From Phaeobacter porticola (GTDB taxonomy: Bacteria; Pseudomonadota; Alphaproteobacteria; Rhodobacterales; Rhodobacteraceae): a stretch of DNA of 64,000 nucleotides. The position numbers were made by a program, and so were the translations under genes. The DNA lies in the NCBI RefSeq assembly GCF_001888185.1, contig NZ_CP016364.1:372001-436000 (forward strand), read 5' to 3'. The notes under the pieces were generated by a model, which worked only from the letters and a program-made list of their open reading frames with translations, was not told the DNA's origin and ran no database searches. Shown here piece after piece: positions 1-12,184 of the stretch. Within the stretch, counting starts at the first letter, position 1. Each line of letters opens with the position of its first letter.

Positions 1-567
1 GCCATGAATCTGGGTGTTGACACCCGTCACGCAGACCAGATGGTTCGCGGTGTTATCGGCCTGCCCAACGGCACCGGCAAAGACATGCGTGTTGCTGTTT
101 TCGCCCGCGGCGCGAAAGCTGACGAAGCCAAGGAAGCCGGTGCAGACATCGTCGGTGCGGAAGACCTGATGGAAACCATCCAGGGCGGCACCATTGATTT
201 CGATCGCTGCATTGCAACCCCTGACATGATGCCGATCGTTGGTCGTCTGGGTAAAGTGCTTGGTCCGCGTAACCTGATGCCAAACCCCAAGGTTGGTACT
301 GTGACCATGGACGTCAAGGCAGCTGTTGAAGCGGCCAAGGGTGGCGAAGTTCAGTTCAAGGCTGAAAAAGGCGGCGTTGTCCACGCAGGCGTTGGCAAAG
401 CGTCCTTCGACGAAGCCAAGCTGATTGAAAACGTTAAGGCGTTCATCTCGGCAGTGGCCAAGGCCAAGCCGGCTGGTGCCAAAGGCGCCTATATGAAGAA
501 AATCGCTCTGTCCTCCACCATGGGTCCGGGCGTCACTGTTGACGTGGAAACCGCCGTTACCGAGTAA
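1..567 (+). CDS. rplA: 50S ribosomal protein L1 (5' end outside window)
   Basis: L1 binds 23S rRNA in the mobile L1 stalk that helps release deacylated tRNA, and in many bacteria it represses its own operon. The visible part is 188 residues ending at TAA 565-567. About 45 N-terminal residues lie upstream of the window, since L1 is usually about 232 aa. The L1 signature around [15 protein letters not shown] and the later run ending HAGVGKASF are clear. The ATG at position 4 is an internal methionine rather than the start. The gene would normally follow rplK, which is outside the window. It is followed by a strong terminator and is therefore probably transcribed apart from rplJ. Confidence 0.97.
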   Translation, partial: AMNLGVDTRHADQMVRGVIGLPNGTGKDMRVAVFARGAKADEAKEAGADIVGAEDLMETIQGGTIDFDRCIATPDMMPIVGRLGKVLGPRNLMPNPKVGTVTMDVKAAVEAAKGGEVQFKAEKGGVVHAGVGKASFDEAKLIENVKAFISAVAKAKPAGAKGAYMKKIALSSTMGPGVTVDVETAVTE

Positions 568-641
568 TCTCGGTCAATGGCTGGGTTCGCCCAGCGGCGC
601 AACCTTTTACGTCCGGGCGGATCTGTTTCATTTCTGGTTAT

Positions 642-677
642 CCGGGATCCCTTGGCGGGGGTCCCGGTTTTTGTTTT
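642..677 (+). terminator. Rho-independent terminator after rplA
   Basis: A 10-bp stem (642-651 with 658-667, one G-U pair) is followed by TTTTTGTTTT. It closes the L11/L1 operon and separates it from rplJ-rplL-rpoBC. Confidence 0.85.
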
Positions 678-742
678 CTGGCAGGTATCCTTGGGTGTTC
701 TCGCCTGAAATGCAGTGGCTTCAGACGTTGTCGTTTTTGCCC

Positions 743-771
743 TTGGAAATCCCTTCAAATGGGACTAATTA
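743..771 (+). promoter_or_regulatory. Candidate promoter of the rplJ-rplL-rpoBC operon
   Basis: TTGGAA (743-748), a 17-nt spacer, then TAATTA (766-771) and a GC-rich CGACCCCG. The spacing is ideal but the -10 is weak. A shifted -10, ACTAAT at 764, would leave a 15-nt spacer. It is the only reasonable site seen between the rplA terminator and the leader hairpins. Confidence 0.3.
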
Positions 772-782
772 CGACCCCGAGA

Positions 783-1003
783 TAAAGCGTGCGATTCGTC
801 GTGCGCTTTATTTCATTTCGTCCAAGATGGTGGGTGACCTGTCGATCGGGTCTTAATTTCCCTCCTGAGACGGGAACGACCAAAGGATCGAGGGAATTCC
901 TACCCTCGGGTGATTTTGGCTCACCCCGTTAAAACGGACTTGAACGTCGGACAGCAATGTTCGGCACATCAATGAGCCGGGATGCGCAAGTGTCCCTAAA
1001 CTT
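783..1003 (+). ncRNA. Structured leader before rplJ, likely L10 autoregulatory leader
   Basis: This untranslated stretch holds a run of hairpins: 783-794 with 799-810 (12 bp with two G-U pairs, TTCG loop), 889-894 with 903-908 (CGAGGG/CCCTCG), 908-913 with 921-926 (GGGTGA/TCACCC) and 926-930 with 933-937. In many bacteria the L10-L12 complex binds such a leader and represses rplJL translation. The position and structure fit that role, but assignment to the Rfam L10 leader family is an inference. The first hairpin is followed by TTTCATTT and might also act as an attenuator. Confidence 0.55.
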
Positions 1004-1013
1004 GGAGAGAACT

Positions 1014-1532
1014 GTGGATAGAGCCCAGAAAGAGAGAGTGGTCGAGGAACTCGGCCAGATCTTCGAAAGCTCTGGCGTGGTGGTCATAGCCCACTACACC
1101 GGTCTGACAGTTGCTGAGATGCAGGATCTGCGAGCGCGCGCAAGCGACGCTGGCACCTCCGTGCGTGTTGCCAAGAACAGGCTCGCCAAAATCGCCCTCG
1201 AGGGTAAGCCGTGTGAAAACATGTCTGACCTGCTGACAGGGATGACCGTACTGACCTATTCCGAAGATCCTGTGTCCGCCGCTAAGGTGGCAGAGGATTT
1301 CGCCAAGGAGAACAAAAAGTTCGAGATCCTTGGCGGCGCAATGGGTGAGAACGCTCTGGACCGTGCCGGCGTTGAAGCCGTGTCGAAAATGCCTTCGCGC
1401 GACGAGCTTATTGCTCAGATCGCAAGCTGCATCGGCGCACCTGCTTCCAACATCGCTGGCGCAATTGGCGCACCTGCAAGCAACATCGCAAGCATTCTTT
1501 CGACCATCGAAGAGAAGGCGGAAGCTGCGTAA
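1014..1532 (+). CDS. rplJ: 50S ribosomal protein L10
   Basis: L10 anchors L7/L12 dimers at the base of the ribosomal stalk and, with L12, usually represses its own operon. The GTG at 1014 gives 172 aa beginning [17 protein letters not shown], the usual alphaproteobacterial start and length, with GGAGA at 1004-1008 just upstream. An in-frame ATG at 957 would add 19 residues unlike the family and would lie inside the structured leader, so it is rejected. The Ala-rich C-terminal part contains a repeated GAPASNIA motif in the L12-binding helix region. It is first in the rplJ-rplL-rpoB-rpoC unit. Confidence 0.97.
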   Translation: MDRAQKERVVEELGQIFESSGVVVIAHYTGLTVAEMQDLRARASDAGTSVRVAKNRLAKIALEGKPCENMSDLLTGMTVLTYSEDPVSAAKVAEDFAKENKKFEILGGAMGENALDRAGVEAVSKMPSRDELIAQIASCIGAPASNIAGAIGAPASNIASILSTIEEKAEAA

Positions 1533-1613
1533 GCGGTTGGCACTGAATGACTGGCGTCGGGCACCTGCCTGCACGTTGGAACACACACACTGTAAACGGA
1601 AAGAGCTGATAAA

Positions 1614-1988
1614 ATGGCTGATCTGAAGAAACTGGCAGAAGACATCGTTGGTCTGACCCTGCTTGAAGCACAAGAACTGAAAACCATCCTGAAGGATGAG
1701 TATGGCATCGAGCCCGCAGCTGGCGGCGCAGTTGTCATGGCAGCTGGCGGCGACGCCGGTGGCGCAGCTGAAGAAGAAAAGACCGAATTCGACGTCGTTC
1801 TGAAGAATGCCGGCGCTTCCAAGATCAACGTGATCAAAGAAGTTCGTGGCATCACCGGTCTTGGCCTGAAAGAAGCCAAAGAGCTGGTCGAAGCTGGCGG
1901 CAAAATCAAAGAAGGCGTGTCCAAGGACGAAGCCGAAGACGTCAAAGGCAAGCTGGAAGCAGCTGGCGCCGAAGTCGAGCTGGCCTAA
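1614..1988 (+). CDS. rplL: 50S ribosomal protein L7/L12
   Basis: This 124-aa acidic stalk protein recruits and activates translational GTPases such as EF-Tu and EF-G. The three usual parts are visible. An N-terminal dimerisation helix pair spans residues 1-33. An Ala/Gly-rich hinge covers roughly 34-54. A C-terminal globular domain contains [17 protein letters not shown] and [12 protein letters not shown]. It lies 81 bp after rplJ with a purine-rich site (GGAAAGAG) before the ATG. L7/L12 is needed in several copies per ribosome, and the hairpin downstream at 2052-2081 may reduce read-through into rpoB. Confidence 0.98.
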   Translation: MADLKKLAEDIVGLTLLEAQELKTILKDEYGIEPAAGGAVVMAAGGDAGGAAEEEKTEFDVVLKNAGASKINVIKEVRGITGLGLKEAKELVEAGGKIKEGVSKDEAEDVKGKLEAAGAEVELA

Positions 1989-2051
1989 GCTACGCGATAC
2001 GGGACAACACTGGGGGTCGGTTTCGGCACCCTCTGAACATCCCGGAAATTT

Positions 2052-2081
2052 GGCTGGGCCCGGTGAAAACCGGGTCCAGCC
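2052..2081 (+). terminator. Hairpin in rplL-rpoB gap, possible attenuator or RNA-processing site
   Basis: A 12-bp stem (2052-2063 with 2070-2081, one G-U pair) encloses a 6-nt loop. No T-run follows, so it is unlikely to be a full terminator. E. coli has an attenuator and an RNase III site at the same place, which lowers rpoBC expression relative to rplL. A similar role here is an inference. Confidence 0.5.
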
Positions 2082-2263
2082 GAACCTGTCTTAGAAAGGG
2101 CCCAATATTTACGGGCGTTTTTTCAGGCGAGGTTCAAAGGATCGGGAGGCCACCATTCGGGAAGGTGGTCATGAATTGATCCGAACACGCTGTCTCGTAT
2201 GAGTAAGGTGCCGGGGCCCGGCGGCATCCTTGCTCAGTGAGAATTGGAAAGGTGACATCTGAC

Positions 2264-5200
2264 ATGGCTCAATCGTTCCTTGGCCAGAAACGTCTTCGCA
2301 AGTACTACGGTAAAATTCGCGAAGTCCTGGACATGCCGAACCTCATCGAGGTCCAGAAATCTTCTTACGACCTCTTCCTGCGCTCTGGTGATGCAGAACA
2401 GCCGCTCGACGGCGAAGGCATCATGGGCGTGTTCCAGTCGGTATTCCCGATCAAGGACTTTAATGAGACGTCGGTTCTGGAGTTCGTGAAATATTCCTTT
2501 GAACGTCCGAAGTATGACGTTGAGGAATGTATGCAACGCGACATGACCTATTCAGCTCCGCTGAAGGTCACTTTGCGTCTTATCGTCTTTGATGTGGACG
2601 AAGACACCGGCGCGAAGTCGGTAAAAGACATCAAAGAACAGGACGTCTACATGGGCGACATGCCCCTGATGACGCCAAACGGCACATTTGTGGTCAACGG
2701 CACCGAGCGTGTGATCGTGTCCCAGATGCACCGTTCGCCTGGCGTGTTCTTTGATCACGACAAGGGCAAGACGCATTCTTCGGGTAAATTGCTCTTTGCC
2801 TGCCGCATCATCCCGTATCGCGGCTCCTGGCTCGATTTCGAATTCGACGCCAAAGACATTGTCTTTGCGCGTATCGACCGTCGTCGTAAGCTGCCTGTGA
2901 CAACCCTGCTTTATGCGTTGGGTCTCGATCAGGAGGGCATCATGGATGCCTATTACAACACCGTGAATTTCAAGCTGGAGAAGAGCCGTGGCTGGGTCAC
3001 GCCGTTCTTCCCCGAGCGCGTGCGCGGCACCCGTCCGACCTATGATCTGGTTGACGCCGCCACTGGTGAGATCTTTGCCGAAGCCGGCAAAAAGGTCACG
3101 CCCCGCGCTGTGAAGAAGATGATCGACGAAGGCAATATCAGCGAGCTGCTGGTGCCTTTCGAACATATCGTTGGCAAATATGTCGCCAAAGACATCATCA
3201 ATGAAGAAAACGGCGCTATCTACGTCGAGGCCGGTGATGAGCTGACTCTCGAGTATGACAAGGGCGGCGACATCATTGGCGGTACTGTCAAAGAACTGAT
3301 TGATGCCGGTATCACCGACATCCCGGTTCTGGACATCGACAATATTAATGTCGGCCCCTACATGCGCAACACCATGGCGTTGGACAAGAACATGGGCCGC
3401 GATACCGCGCTCATGGATATCTACCGCGTTATGCGTCCGGGTGAGCCGCCGACCGTTGAAGCAGCCTCTTCGCTGTTCGACACGCTGTTCTTTGATTCCG
3501 AGCGTTATGACCTGTCGGCCGTTGGCCGCGTCAAGATGAACATGCGCCTTGCTCTGGACGCCGAGGATACTCAGCGGACCCTGCGCAAGGAAGACATTAT
3601 CTCCTGTATCAAAGCGCTGGTTGAACTGCGTGACGGTAAGGGCGACATCGACGACATCGACCACCTCGGTAACCGTCGTGTGCGCTCCGTTGGCGAATTG
3701 ATGGAAAACCAGTACCGCGTCGGTCTGCTGCGGATGGAGCGTGCGATCAAGGAACGGATGTCCTCCGTCGAGATCGACACTGTCATGCCGCAGGATCTGA
3801 TCAACGCGAAACCGGCTGCGGCTGCGGTACGTGAATTCTTCGGCTCCTCGCAGCTGTCGCAGTTCATGGACCAAACCAACCCGCTCTCCGAAGTGACGCA
3901 CAAGCGTCGCCTTTCGGCGCTTGGGCCTGGCGGTTTGACCCGCGAGCGTGCTGGCTTTGAGGTGCGCGACGTTCACCCGACCCACTATGGTCGGATGTGC
4001 CCGATTGAGACACCGGAAGGCCCGAACATTGGTCTGATCAACTCGCTGGCGACCTTTGCCCGTGTGAACAAGTACGGCTTCATCGAAACACCCTACCGCG
4101 TTGTCAACGAGGCGAAGGTGACCGACGAAGTTCACTACATGTCCGCGACCGAGGAAATGCGTCACACCGTGGCGCAGGCGAACGCGACACTGGACGAAGA
4201 TGGCAAGTTCATCAACGATCTGGTCTCGACACGTCAGTCGGGCGACTACACTCTCGCCCCACGTGAAAGCGTGGACCTGATCGACGTCTCGCCAAAGCAG
4301 CTGGTATCGGTTGCGGCCTCGTTGATCCCGTTCCTTGAGAATGACGATGCTAACCGGGCTCTGATGGGCTCGAACATGCAACGTCAGGCGGTTCCGCTGC
4401 TGCGCGCAGAAGCACCGCTGGTCGGCACCGGCATCGAAGAGATCGTGGCACGGGATTCCGGCGCGGCCATCATGGCCAAGCGCGGCGGTATCATCGACCA
4501 GATCGACGCACAGCGTATCGTGATCCGGGCGACGTCCGATCTCGAAATGGGCGACGCGGGTGTGGACATCTACCGCATGCGCAAGTTCCAGCGTTCGAAC
4601 CAGAACACCTGCATCAACCAGCGTCCGCTGGTGAAAGTCGGCCAGGAAGTCCGCAAGGGCGAAGTGATTGCTGATGGTCCATCCACCGATATGGGTGAAC
4701 TGGCTCTGGGTAAAAACGTCGTCGTGGCCTTCATGCCCTGGAATGGCTACAACTACGAAGACTCCATCCTGATCTCCGAGCGCATCGCGCGTGACGACGT
4801 CTTTACCTCGATCCACATCGAGGAATTCGAAGTCGCCGCCCGTGATACCAAGCTTGGGCCGGAAGAGATCACCCGCGACATTCCGAACGTCGGTGAAGAA
4901 GCGCTGCGCAACCTCGACGAGGCTGGTATCGTTTACATCGGTGCGGATGTGGAACCTGGCGACATCCTGGTCGGCAAGATCACACCCAAGGGCGAAAGCC
5001 CGATGACCCCGGAAGAAAAGCTGCTGCGCGCCATCTTTGGTGAAAAAGCATCTGACGTGCGCGACACCTCGCTGCGCGTGAAGCCGGGTGACTACGGGAC
5101 TGTGGTTGAGGTGCGTGTCTTCAACCGTCACGGCGTCGAAAAAGACGAGCGTGCGTTGCAGATCGAGCGTGAAGAAGTCGAGCGTCTGGCCCGTGACCGG

Positions 5201-6400
5201 GACGACGAGATGGGCATTCTGGATCGTAACATTTACGCTCGCCTGCGTGGCATGCTGTTGGGTAAAACCGCAGTCAAAGGCCCCAAAGGTATCCGCTCCG
5301 GTTCGGAAATCACTGAAGAGCTGCTGGAAACACTCAGCCGTGGTCAGTGGTGGATGCTGGCGCTTGAAGACGAGCAGAGCGCACAGGTTGTTGAGGCCCT
5401 GAACGAGCAGTACGAAGCACAGAAACGTGCCTTGGATGCCCGCTTTGAGGACAAGGTTGAGAAAGTGCGTCGCGGCGATGATCTGCCGCCGGGTGTGATG
5501 AAGATGGTCAAAGTCTTCATCGCGGTGAAGCGTAAGCTTCAGCCGGGCGACAAGATGGCGGGTCGTCACGGGAACAAAGGTGTGATCTCGAAAGTGGTGC
5601 CGATGGAGGACATGCCGTTCCTCGCAGATGGTACTCCGGTCGACTTCTGTCTTAACCCGCTTGGCGTTCCCTCGCGGATGAACGTTGGTCAGATTCTGGA
5701 AACCCACATGGGTTGGGCCGCACGCGGTCTGGGCATCAAGATTGATGATGCGCTTCAGGACTATCGTCGCTCTGGCGATCTGACTCCGGTTCGAGAAGCG
5801 ATGCATCATGCCTATGGTGACGACGTCTATGGTGAAGGTATTGCCGATATGACCGAGACCGATCTGGTCGAGGCCGCCGGCAATGTGACCCGTGGTGTGC
5901 CGATCGCAACACCAGTCTTTGACGGTGCCAAAGAGGCCGATGTCAACGACTCTCTGGTGCGCGCTGGCTTTGACACCTCTGGTCAGTCGATCCTGTTTGA
6001 TGGCCGCACCGGCGAGCAGTTTGCCCGCCCTGTGACCGTCGGCATCAAATACCTGCTGAAACTGCACCACCTGGTTGACGACAAGATCCACGCGCGTTCG
6101 ACCGGCCCGTACTCCCTCGTTACCCAGCAACCGCTGGGTGGTAAGGCGCAGTTCGGTGGTCAGCGCTTTGGTGAGATGGAAGTCTGGGCCCTTGAGGCTT
6201 ATGGCGCCGCCTACACCCTGCAGGAGATGCTCACCGTGAAGTCGGATGACGTTGCAGGCCGGACCAAGGTCTATGAATCGATCGTCAAGGGCGAGGACAA
6301 CTTTGAAGCGGGCATTCCAGAATCGTTTAACGTTCTGGTGAAAGAAGTCCGTGGCCTCGGCCTGAATATGGAACTCCTGGATGCAGAGGAAGACGAGTAA
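2264..6400 (+). CDS. rpoB: DNA-directed RNA polymerase subunit beta
   Basis: This is the beta subunit of RNA polymerase, forming one side of the active-site cleft. The ATG at 2264 gives 1378 aa beginning [17 protein letters not shown], the usual roseobacter form, with an AAGGTGA site at 2249-2255. An in-frame GTG at 2237 would add nine residues and is rejected. The rifampicin-binding cluster is intact and of susceptible type ([11 protein letters not shown], then [12 protein letters not shown]). Conserved blocks include [23 protein letters not shown] and the C-terminal [20 protein letters not shown], which contacts beta-prime. rpoC starts 50 bp downstream in the same unit. Confidence 0.99.
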   Translation: MAQSFLGQKRLRKYYGKIREVLDMPNLIEVQKSSYDLFLRSGDAEQPLDGEGIMGVFQSVFPIKDFNETSVLEFVKYSFERPKYDVEECMQRDMTYSAPLKVTLRLIVFDVDEDTGAKSVKDIKEQDVYMGDMPLMTPNGTFVVNGTERVIVSQMHRSPGVFFDHDKGKTHSSGKLLFACRIIPYRGSWLDFEFDAKDIVFARIDRRRKLPVTTLLYALGLDQEGIMDAYYNTVNFKLEKSRGWVTPFFPERVRGTRPTYDLVDAATGEIFAEAGKKVTPRAVKKMIDEGNISELLVPFEHIVGKYVAKDIINEENGAIYVEAGDELTLEYDKGGDIIGGTVKELIDAGITDIPVLDIDNINVGPYMRNTMALDKNMGRDTALMDIYRVMRPGEPPTVEAASSLFDTLFFDSERYDLSAVGRVKMNMRLALDAEDTQRTLRKEDIISCIKALVELRDGKGDIDDIDHLGNRRVRSVGELMENQYRVGLLRMERAIKERMSSVEIDTVMPQDLINAKPAAAAVREFFGSSQLSQFMDQTNPLSEVTHKRRLSALGPGGLTRERAGFEVRDVHPTHYGRMCPIETPEGPNIGLINSLATFARVNKYGFIETPYRVVNEAKVTDEVHYMSATEEMRHTVAQANATLDEDGKFINDLVSTRQSGDYTLAPRESVDLIDVSPKQLVSVAASLIPFLENDDANRALMGSNMQRQAVPLLRAEAPLVGTGIEEIVARDSGAAIMAKRGGIIDQIDAQRIVIRATSDLEMGDAGVDIYRMRKFQRSNQNTCINQRPLVKVGQEVRKGEVIADGPSTDMGELALGKNVVVAFMPWNGYNYEDSILISERIARDDVFTSIHIEEFEVAARDTKLGPEEITRDIPNVGEEALRNLDEAGIVYIGADVEPGDILVGKITPKGESPMTPEEKLLRAIFGEKASDVRDTSLRVKPGDYGTVVEVRVFNRHGVEKDERALQIEREEVERLARDRDDEMGILDRNIYARLRGMLLGKTAVKGPKGIRSGSEITEELLETLSRGQWWMLALEDEQSAQVVEALNEQYEAQKRALDARFEDKVEKVRRGDDLPPGVMKMVKVFIAVKRKLQPGDKMAGRHGNKGVISKVVPMEDMPFLADGTPVDFCLNPLGVPSRMNVGQILETHMGWAARGLGIKIDDALQDYRRSGDLTPVREAMHHAYGDDVYGEGIADMTETDLVEAAGNVTRGVPIATPVFDGAKEADVNDSLVRAGFDTSGQSILFDGRTGEQFARPVTVGIKYLLKLHHLVDDKIHARSTGPYSLVTQQPLGGKAQFGGQRFGEMEVWALEAYGAAYTLQEMLTVKSDDVAGRTKVYESIVKGEDNFEAGIPESFNVLVKEVRGLGLNMELLDAEEDE

Positions 6401-6450
6401 GGGCTTCGGCCCTTGCTTCACCCCTTTCTGCACGAATTTGAGGTATCAAA

Positions 6451-9400
6451 ATGAACCAGGAACTGACGAATAATCCGTTCAACCCGCTCACGCCGCCAAA
6501 GGTCTTTGACGAGATCAAGGTGTCGCTGGCCTCGCCAGAACGGATCCTGTCGTGGTCCTACGGCGAGATCAAAAAGCCGGAAACCATCAACTACCGGACG
6601 TTCAAGCCTGAACGTGACGGTCTGTTCTGCGCGCGTATCTTTGGCCCGATCAAAGATTACGAATGCCTGTGTGGCAAATATAAGCGCATGAAATATCGCG
6701 GCGTTGTCTGCGAAAAATGCGGCGTGGAAGTCACGCTGCAAAAGGTCCGCCGCGAGCGCATGGGCCACATCGAACTGGCGTCACCAGTTGCGCATATCTG
6801 GTTCCTCAAGTCGCTGCCGTCGCGCATCGGCCTGATGCTGGATATGACTCTGCGTGATCTGGAGCGGGTTCTGTATTTCGAAAACTACGTTGTCATTGAG
6901 CCGGGTCTGACCGACCTCACATACGGCCAGATGATGACCGAAGAAGAATACATGGACGCCCAGGACCAGTTCGGCATGGACGCGTTCACCGCCAATATCG
7001 GCGCTGAAGCGATCCGCGAAATGCTGGCGGCCATCGACCTTGAAGCCGAAGCCGAGCAGCTGCGTGCTGAGCTGGCCGAAGCCACAGGTGAATTGAAGCC
7101 CAAGAAGATCATCAAACGCTTGAAAGTCGTTGAGAGCTTCCTCGAATCCGGCAACCGCCCGGAATGGATGGTCATGACCGTCATTCCTGTGATTCCGCCG
7201 GAATTGCGCCCGCTGGTACCACTGGATGGTGGCCGTTTCGCGACCTCTGACCTGAACGATCTGTATCGCCGCGTCATCAACCGGAACAACCGTCTGAAGC
7301 GTCTGATTGAGCTGCGCGCGCCTGACATCATCGTCCGCAACGAAAAGCGGATGCTGCAGGAATCGGTTGACGCTCTGTTCGACAACGGCCGTCGTGGTCG
7401 CGTGATCACCGGCGCCAATAAGCGTCCGCTGAAATCGCTCTCCGACATGCTGAAGGGTAAGCAGGGTCGTTTCCGTCAGAACCTTTTGGGTAAGCGCGTC
7501 GACTTCTCCGGTCGTTCGGTCATTGTGACCGGCCCTGAGCTGAAGCTGCACCAATGCGGTCTGCCCAAGAAGATGGCGCTCGAACTCTTCAAGCCCTTCA
7601 TCTATTCGCGTCTGGAGGCCAAAGGTCTGTCCTCCACCGTGAAGCAGGCGAAGAAGCTGGTCGAAAAAGAGCGTCCCGAAGTTTGGGATATCCTCGACGA
7701 GGTGATCCGTGAGCACCCGGTGATGCTGAACCGTGCGCCGACCCTGCACCGTCTTGGTATCCAGGCGTTCGAACCCACGCTGATCGAAGGTAAGGCCATC
7801 CAGCTGCACCCGCTGGTCTGCTCGGCGTTTAACGCGGACTTCGACGGTGACCAGATGGCTGTGCACGTCCCACTGAGCCTTGAGGCCCAGCTGGAAGCGC
7901 GCGTCCTGATGATGTCCACGAACAACGTTCTGTCGCCTGCAAACGGCGCACCGATCATCGTTCCCTCGCAGGATATGATCTTGGGTCTCTACTACGTGAC
8001 CCTGGAACGCGAAGGCATGCCCGGCGAAGGCATGGTGTTCGGCTCGATCGAGGAAGTTCAGCACGCGCTGGACGCAGGTGTTGTTCACCTGCACACCAAG
8101 ATCACCGCGCGCGTCACCCAGATCGACGAAGAAGGCAACGAGGTCGTCGAACGTTTCGAGACCACGCCAGGCCGTGTACGCCTTGGCGCTCTGCTGCCGA
8201 AAAACGTCAAGGCACCGTTTGTGCTGGTGAACCGTCTTCTGCGGAAGAAAGAAGTTCAGCAGGTCATCGACACCGTCTACCGTTACTGCGGTCAGAAAGA
8301 ATCCGTGATCTTCTGTGACCAGATCATGACCATGGGCTTCCGCGAGGCGTTCAAGGCAGGCATTTCGTTCGGCAAGGACGATATGGTTATCCCTGACACC
8401 AAATGGACGTTGGTGGATGAGACCCGCGATCAGGTGAAAGACTTTGAACAGCAGTACATGGACGGCTTGATCACTCAGGGCGAAAAGTACAACAAAGTTG
8501 TCGATGCCTGGTCAAAATGTAACGACAAGGTCACCGACGCGATGATGGGCACCATCTCCGCTGACAAACGCACCGAGGCTGGTGCTGTTATGGAACCGAA
8601 TTCGGTTTACATGATGGCGCACTCCGGTGCGCGTGGCTCGGTTACTCAGATGAAACAGCTCGGCGGTATGCGCGGCCTGATGGCCAAGCCGAACGGCGAC
8701 ATCATCGAGACTCCGATCATCTCGAACTTTAAAGAAGGTCTGACCGTTCTCGAGTACTTCAACTCGACTCACGGTGCCCGTAAGGGTCTGTCGGATACCG
8801 CTTTGAAGACAGCGAACTCGGGTTACCTGACCCGTCGTCTGGTGGACGTGGCACAGGACTGTATCGTGCGTGATCGCGACTGCGGTACCGAAGCGGCGAT
8901 CACGGCGGAAGCAGCTGTGAACGACGGTGAAGTTGTGGCGTCGCTTGGTGAACGTATCCTGGGCCGTGTTGCGGCAGAGGATATCAAAAAGCCCGGCACC
9001 GAGGAGGTCATCGTCGCGATTGGCCAGCTGATCGACGAGCGTATGGCGGATGCGGTAGAAGAGGCGGGCGTTCAGTCGACCCGAATCCGTTCACCGCTGA
9101 CATGTGAAGCCGAAGAAGGTGTCTGTGCTCAGTGCTACGGTCGTGACTTGGCCCGTGGTACGCAGGTCAACACTGGTGAAGCGGTTGGCATCATTGCTGC
9201 CCAGTCCATCGGTGAACCCGGTACACAGCTGACGATGCGGACATTCCACATCGGCGGTGTTGCACAGGGTGGCCAGCAGTCCTTCCTCGAAGCATCGCAA
9301 GAAGGCAAGATCGTCTTCGAGATGCAGCAGACCCTGGAGAACGCCAACGGCGAGACCTTGGTTGTTGGTCGGAACATGAAGCTGATCATTCAGGACGAAC

Positions 9401-10695
9401 ACGGCGAAGAGCGGGCCAGCCACAAGCTGGGCTATGGCTCCAAGCTGTTCGTCAAGGAAGGCCAGACCATTGCGCGCGGCGACAAACTGTTCGAATGGGA
9501 TCCCTATACCCTGCCGATCATCGCAGAGAAGCCCGGTGCGGTTAAATATGTTGACCTGGTTTCGGGGATCGCCGTTCGCGACGAGACCGACGAAGCCACC
9601 GGCATGACGCAGAAGATCGTGATCGACTGGCGTGCGGCTCCGAAAGGGTCGGATCTGAAGCCTGAGATCATTCTGGTGGATGGCGATGGAGAGCCGGTGC
9701 GCAATGACGCGGGCAACCCTCTGACCTATCCGATGTCCGTCGACGCAATTCTGTCGGTCGAAGAAGGCCAGGATATTGTCGCTGGTGACGTTGTTGCGCG
9801 TATTCCGCGTGAAGGCGCCAAAACCAAGGACATCACCGGTGGTCTGCCGCGGGTTGCGGAACTGTTCGAAGCACGTCGTCCCAAGGACCACGCGATCATC
9901 GCCGAAATCGATGGTTATGTGCGCTTTGGCCGCGACTACAAGAACAAGCGTCGCATCTCGATCGAGGCTGCTGAAGAGGGCGCGGATCCCGTCGAATACA
10001 TGGTGCCTAAGGGCAAGCACATTCCTGTTCAGGAAGGTGACTTTGTTCAGAAGGGCGATTACATCATGGACGGCAACCCCGCGCCGCATGACATCCTGTC
10101 GATCATGGGCGTGGAAGCGCTCGCAAACTATATGATCGACGAAGTTCAGGACGTCTATCGACTGCAGGGTGTGAAGATCAACGACAAGCACATCGAGGTG
10201 ATCGTTCGCCAGATGCTGCAAAAGTGGGAGATCTCCGACTCAGGCGACACCACGCTGCTCAAGGGTGAGCACGTGGACAAGCAGGAGTTCGACACCGCCA
10301 ACGAAAAGGCACTGTCGCGCGGCAAGCGTCCGGCACAGGGCGAGCCGATCCTTCTGGGGATCACCAAGGCATCGCTCCAGACCCGGTCGTTCATCTCTGC
10401 GGCGTCCTTCCAGGAAACCACCCGCGTTCTCACCGAGGCTTCGGTGCAGGGCAAACGCGACAAGCTGGTGGGCCTGAAAGAGAACGTTATCGTTGGCCGT
10501 CTGATCCCGGCTGGTACCGGTGGTGCCACCCAGCGGGTACGCAACATTGCTCAGGGGCGTGACAATGTCGTCCTTGAGGCGCGTCGTGAGGAGGCAGAAG
10601 CAGCCGCCGCACTGGCCGCCCCGTCAATGGATGATGTAGCTGTGGCTGATGACAGTTTCGACACTCTGGTGGACACACCCGAGAGCCGCGATTGA
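6451..10695 (+). CDS. rpoC: DNA-directed RNA polymerase subunit beta-prime
   Basis: This is the catalytic subunit of RNA polymerase, 1414 aa. An N-terminal zinc site has C72, C74, C87 and C90. The catalytic loop NADFDGDQM holds the Mg-binding aspartates D463, D465 and D467. A second zinc site is formed by C811, C885, C892 and C895. Clamp, bridge-helix and jaw regions are present without interruption. The acidic C-terminal tail (residues about 1385-1414) is typical of alphaproteobacteria. It is the last gene of the rplJ-rplL-rpoB-rpoC unit and is followed at once by a strong terminator. Confidence 0.99.
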   Translation: MNQELTNNPFNPLTPPKVFDEIKVSLASPERILSWSYGEIKKPETINYRTFKPERDGLFCARIFGPIKDYECLCGKYKRMKYRGVVCEKCGVEVTLQKVRRERMGHIELASPVAHIWFLKSLPSRIGLMLDMTLRDLERVLYFENYVVIEPGLTDLTYGQMMTEEEYMDAQDQFGMDAFTANIGAEAIREMLAAIDLEAEAEQLRAELAEATGELKPKKIIKRLKVVESFLESGNRPEWMVMTVIPVIPPELRPLVPLDGGRFATSDLNDLYRRVINRNNRLKRLIELRAPDIIVRNEKRMLQESVDALFDNGRRGRVITGANKRPLKSLSDMLKGKQGRFRQNLLGKRVDFSGRSVIVTGPELKLHQCGLPKKMALELFKPFIYSRLEAKGLSSTVKQAKKLVEKERPEVWDILDEVIREHPVMLNRAPTLHRLGIQAFEPTLIEGKAIQLHPLVCSAFNADFDGDQMAVHVPLSLEAQLEARVLMMSTNNVLSPANGAPIIVPSQDMILGLYYVTLEREGMPGEGMVFGSIEEVQHALDAGVVHLHTKITARVTQIDEEGNEVVERFETTPGRVRLGALLPKNVKAPFVLVNRLLRKKEVQQVIDTVYRYCGQKESVIFCDQIMTMGFREAFKAGISFGKDDMVIPDTKWTLVDETRDQVKDFEQQYMDGLITQGEKYNKVVDAWSKCNDKVTDAMMGTISADKRTEAGAVMEPNSVYMMAHSGARGSVTQMKQLGGMRGLMAKPNGDIIETPIISNFKEGLTVLEYFNSTHGARKGLSDTALKTANSGYLTRRLVDVAQDCIVRDRDCGTEAAITAEAAVNDGEVVASLGERILGRVAAEDIKKPGTEEVIVAIGQLIDERMADAVEEAGVQSTRIRSPLTCEAEEGVCAQCYGRDLARGTQVNTGEAVGIIAAQSIGEPGTQLTMRTFHIGGVAQGGQQSFLEASQEGKIVFEMQQTLENANGETLVVGRNMKLIIQDEHGEERASHKLGYGSKLFVKEGQTIARGDKLFEWDPYTLPIIAEKPGAVKYVDLVSGIAVRDETDEATGMTQKIVIDWRAAPKGSDLKPEIILVDGDGEPVRNDAGNPLTYPMSVDAILSVEEGQDIVAGDVVARIPREGAKTKDITGGLPRVAELFEARRPKDHAIIAEIDGYVRFGRDYKNKRRISIEAAEEGADPVEYMVPKGKHIPVQEGDFVQKGDYIMDGNPAPHDILSIMGVEALANYMIDEVQDVYRLQGVKINDKHIEVIVRQMLQKWEISDSGDTTLLKGEHVDKQEFDTANEKALSRGKRPAQGEPILLGITKASLQTRSFISAASFQETTRVLTEASVQGKRDKLVGLKENVIVGRLIPAGTGGATQRVRNIAQGRDNVVLEARREEAEAAAALAAPSMDDVAVADDSFDTLVDTPESRD

Positions 10696-10719
10696 TCCAC
10701 GCTGATCTGACGTAAAATT

Positions 10720-10752
10720 AGCCCCCCGCAACCTATGTTGCGGGGGGCTTTT
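10720..10752 (+). terminator. Rho-independent terminator after rpoC
   Basis: A perfect 13-bp stem (10720-10732 with 10737-10749, CTAT loop) runs into TTTT. On the minus strand the stem is followed by TAATTTT, so it may also stop transcripts from the convergent MFS gene. Confidence 0.93.
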
Positions 10753-10861
10753 GCGTGGACAACTGTCAAACTGAATAGAAGATTCAGTTACGGCTTAATC
10801 CGTTGTTTACCAGCAGTATTGAACCCATAGTATTTAATGCTGCACTGCGCATGAATGTCAG

Positions 10862-12184
10862 CTACTCGGCTTCTACGGCCAGTCGTCTGACCAACACCAA
10901 GATCAGTATGACCGCAATGAACAGAAACACCGCACCGACAATCCATGCGATAGGTGTAGAGTAGATCTCAGCGACAGTTCCGGCCAACAGCAGGCCCAAT
11001 GCGGCGCCCAACTGTTGTATCAGCGACCGCAGAGAGAGCATGGTCGACCGCTGACGGTCCTCCACGCAGCGATGCAGAATGCTGCTGGCTGGCGTTTCGC
11101 TGACACCAAGGATCACCGAATACAGGATAAAAACCATCACAAAGCCGATGATATTGTCTTGCAATGCCAATGTGATCTGTACGCCAGCTAAGCAAGTGAA
11201 ACTCGCCGCCAGCGTCATGGCGTGGCGCCGCTTGAAGATCCGGCTGATGTGTGAAGACAGAGATGCGCCGAAAGCGATGGAGAAGAAATAGGTCGCAGTG
11301 ACGACACCGATGACGGTGTTTGCGTAGCCCTCTTCCAACATGAGTTTTGCATGGGTCGGCCAGATTACCTCGACTGGATTGGTTGCCATCAGAAAGACCG
11401 CCAACGCTGCCAGAAGTATCGACAGAGCGGGGTGTTTAAGAGCCAAAAGACTCGCGTCCTTTATCACCGTTGGGACATTGGCGAAGCCGTGCATGAGAGC
11501 CGTCATGTTCATCGGACGCGGTTTCTCGACAATGGCTAACATCGTGAAAACAAACACGCCCAACATCACACCGAAGCTCGTTAGGTAGGACACATCATAG
11601 ATGCTGAACCCAAGGCGTTTTGCGCCCTGGCCTGAAATATCGGGCAGAAGGCCCCCCAGAACAGCGCCAATGGCCAAGCCTACGGCATTGGCCCATTGCG
11701 CTTTGGCCAGTGCGGGCTGGACATCTACATTAGGTGCGGTGGCCTTGAAAGTTTCGACAAACCACGCATCAAGCGTGCCCGACCTCAGCGCGCGTCCAAA
11801 ACCGATGAATGCAAATGAAAGCGCCAGAACATAAAAATCACGCGTCGAGAGAAAGAGCGCGAGCGAAATCAAACTGGCGACGACCGCCGTCAAAAAGACC
11901 GGCTTGCGGCCAATACTGTCGGCGAGACCACCAAACGGCAGCTCCATCGCCATCGTCGTGAGCGAGTAGACCCCGAAGAGAAGCGAGATTTGAAAAAGGT
12001 CCATGCCACGGTCAGCCAATGCCAGCGCAACAACGGCAACTGTCAGTCCCATCGCAAAACGGTCAAGAAACTGGTGTATCTGAAACACGCGAATGTGACG
12101 CCGCGCCGGCTCATTCAGTGCTGCAAAAGAGAATTCGATTTCGGTGGCCATCTTTGCAGCATCGTCGTTGCTGTCGACATGCAC
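10862..12184 (-). CDS. Major facilitator superfamily transporter
   Basis: A 440-aa integral membrane protein with about twelve hydrophobic segments and the MFS loop pattern GGLADSIGRKP near residues 85-95. MFS proteins move small molecules across the inner membrane by proton coupling or facilitated diffusion. The substrate cannot be read from this sequence. The start is uncertain. The longest frame begins at GTG 12184, while the ATG at 12151 (MATEIEF) would remove 11 residues, and neither has a clear Shine-Dalgarno site. It is a single gene convergent with rpoC and divergent from the glycosyltransferase at 12632. It breaks the rpoC-rpsL order found in many relatives. Confidence 0.85.
   Translation of the reverse strand: MHVDSNDDAAKMATEIEFSFAALNEPARRHIRVFQIHQFLDRFAMGLTVAVVALALADRGMDLFQISLLFGVYSLTTMAMELPFGGLADSIGRKPVFLTAVVASLISLALFLSTRDFYVLALSFAFIGFGRALRSGTLDAWFVETFKATAPNVDVQPALAKAQWANAVGLAIGAVLGGLLPDISGQGAKRLGFSIYDVSYLTSFGVMLGVFVFTMLAIVEKPRPMNMTALMHGFANVPTVIKDASLLALKHPALSILLAALAVFLMATNPVEVIWPTHAKLMLEEGYANTVIGVVTATYFFSIAFGASLSSHISRIFKRRHAMTLAASFTCLAGVQITLALQDNIIGFVMVFILYSVILGVSETPASSILHRCVEDRQRSTMLSLRSLIQQLGAALGLLLAGTVAEIYSTPIAWIVGAVFLFIAVILILVLVRRLAVEAE

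Noticed and set aside
2552-6433. A 1293-codon open frame on the minus strand opposite rpoB
   Set aside because: It is a shadow of rpoB caused by strong codon bias; it has no family resemblance and no ribosome site.
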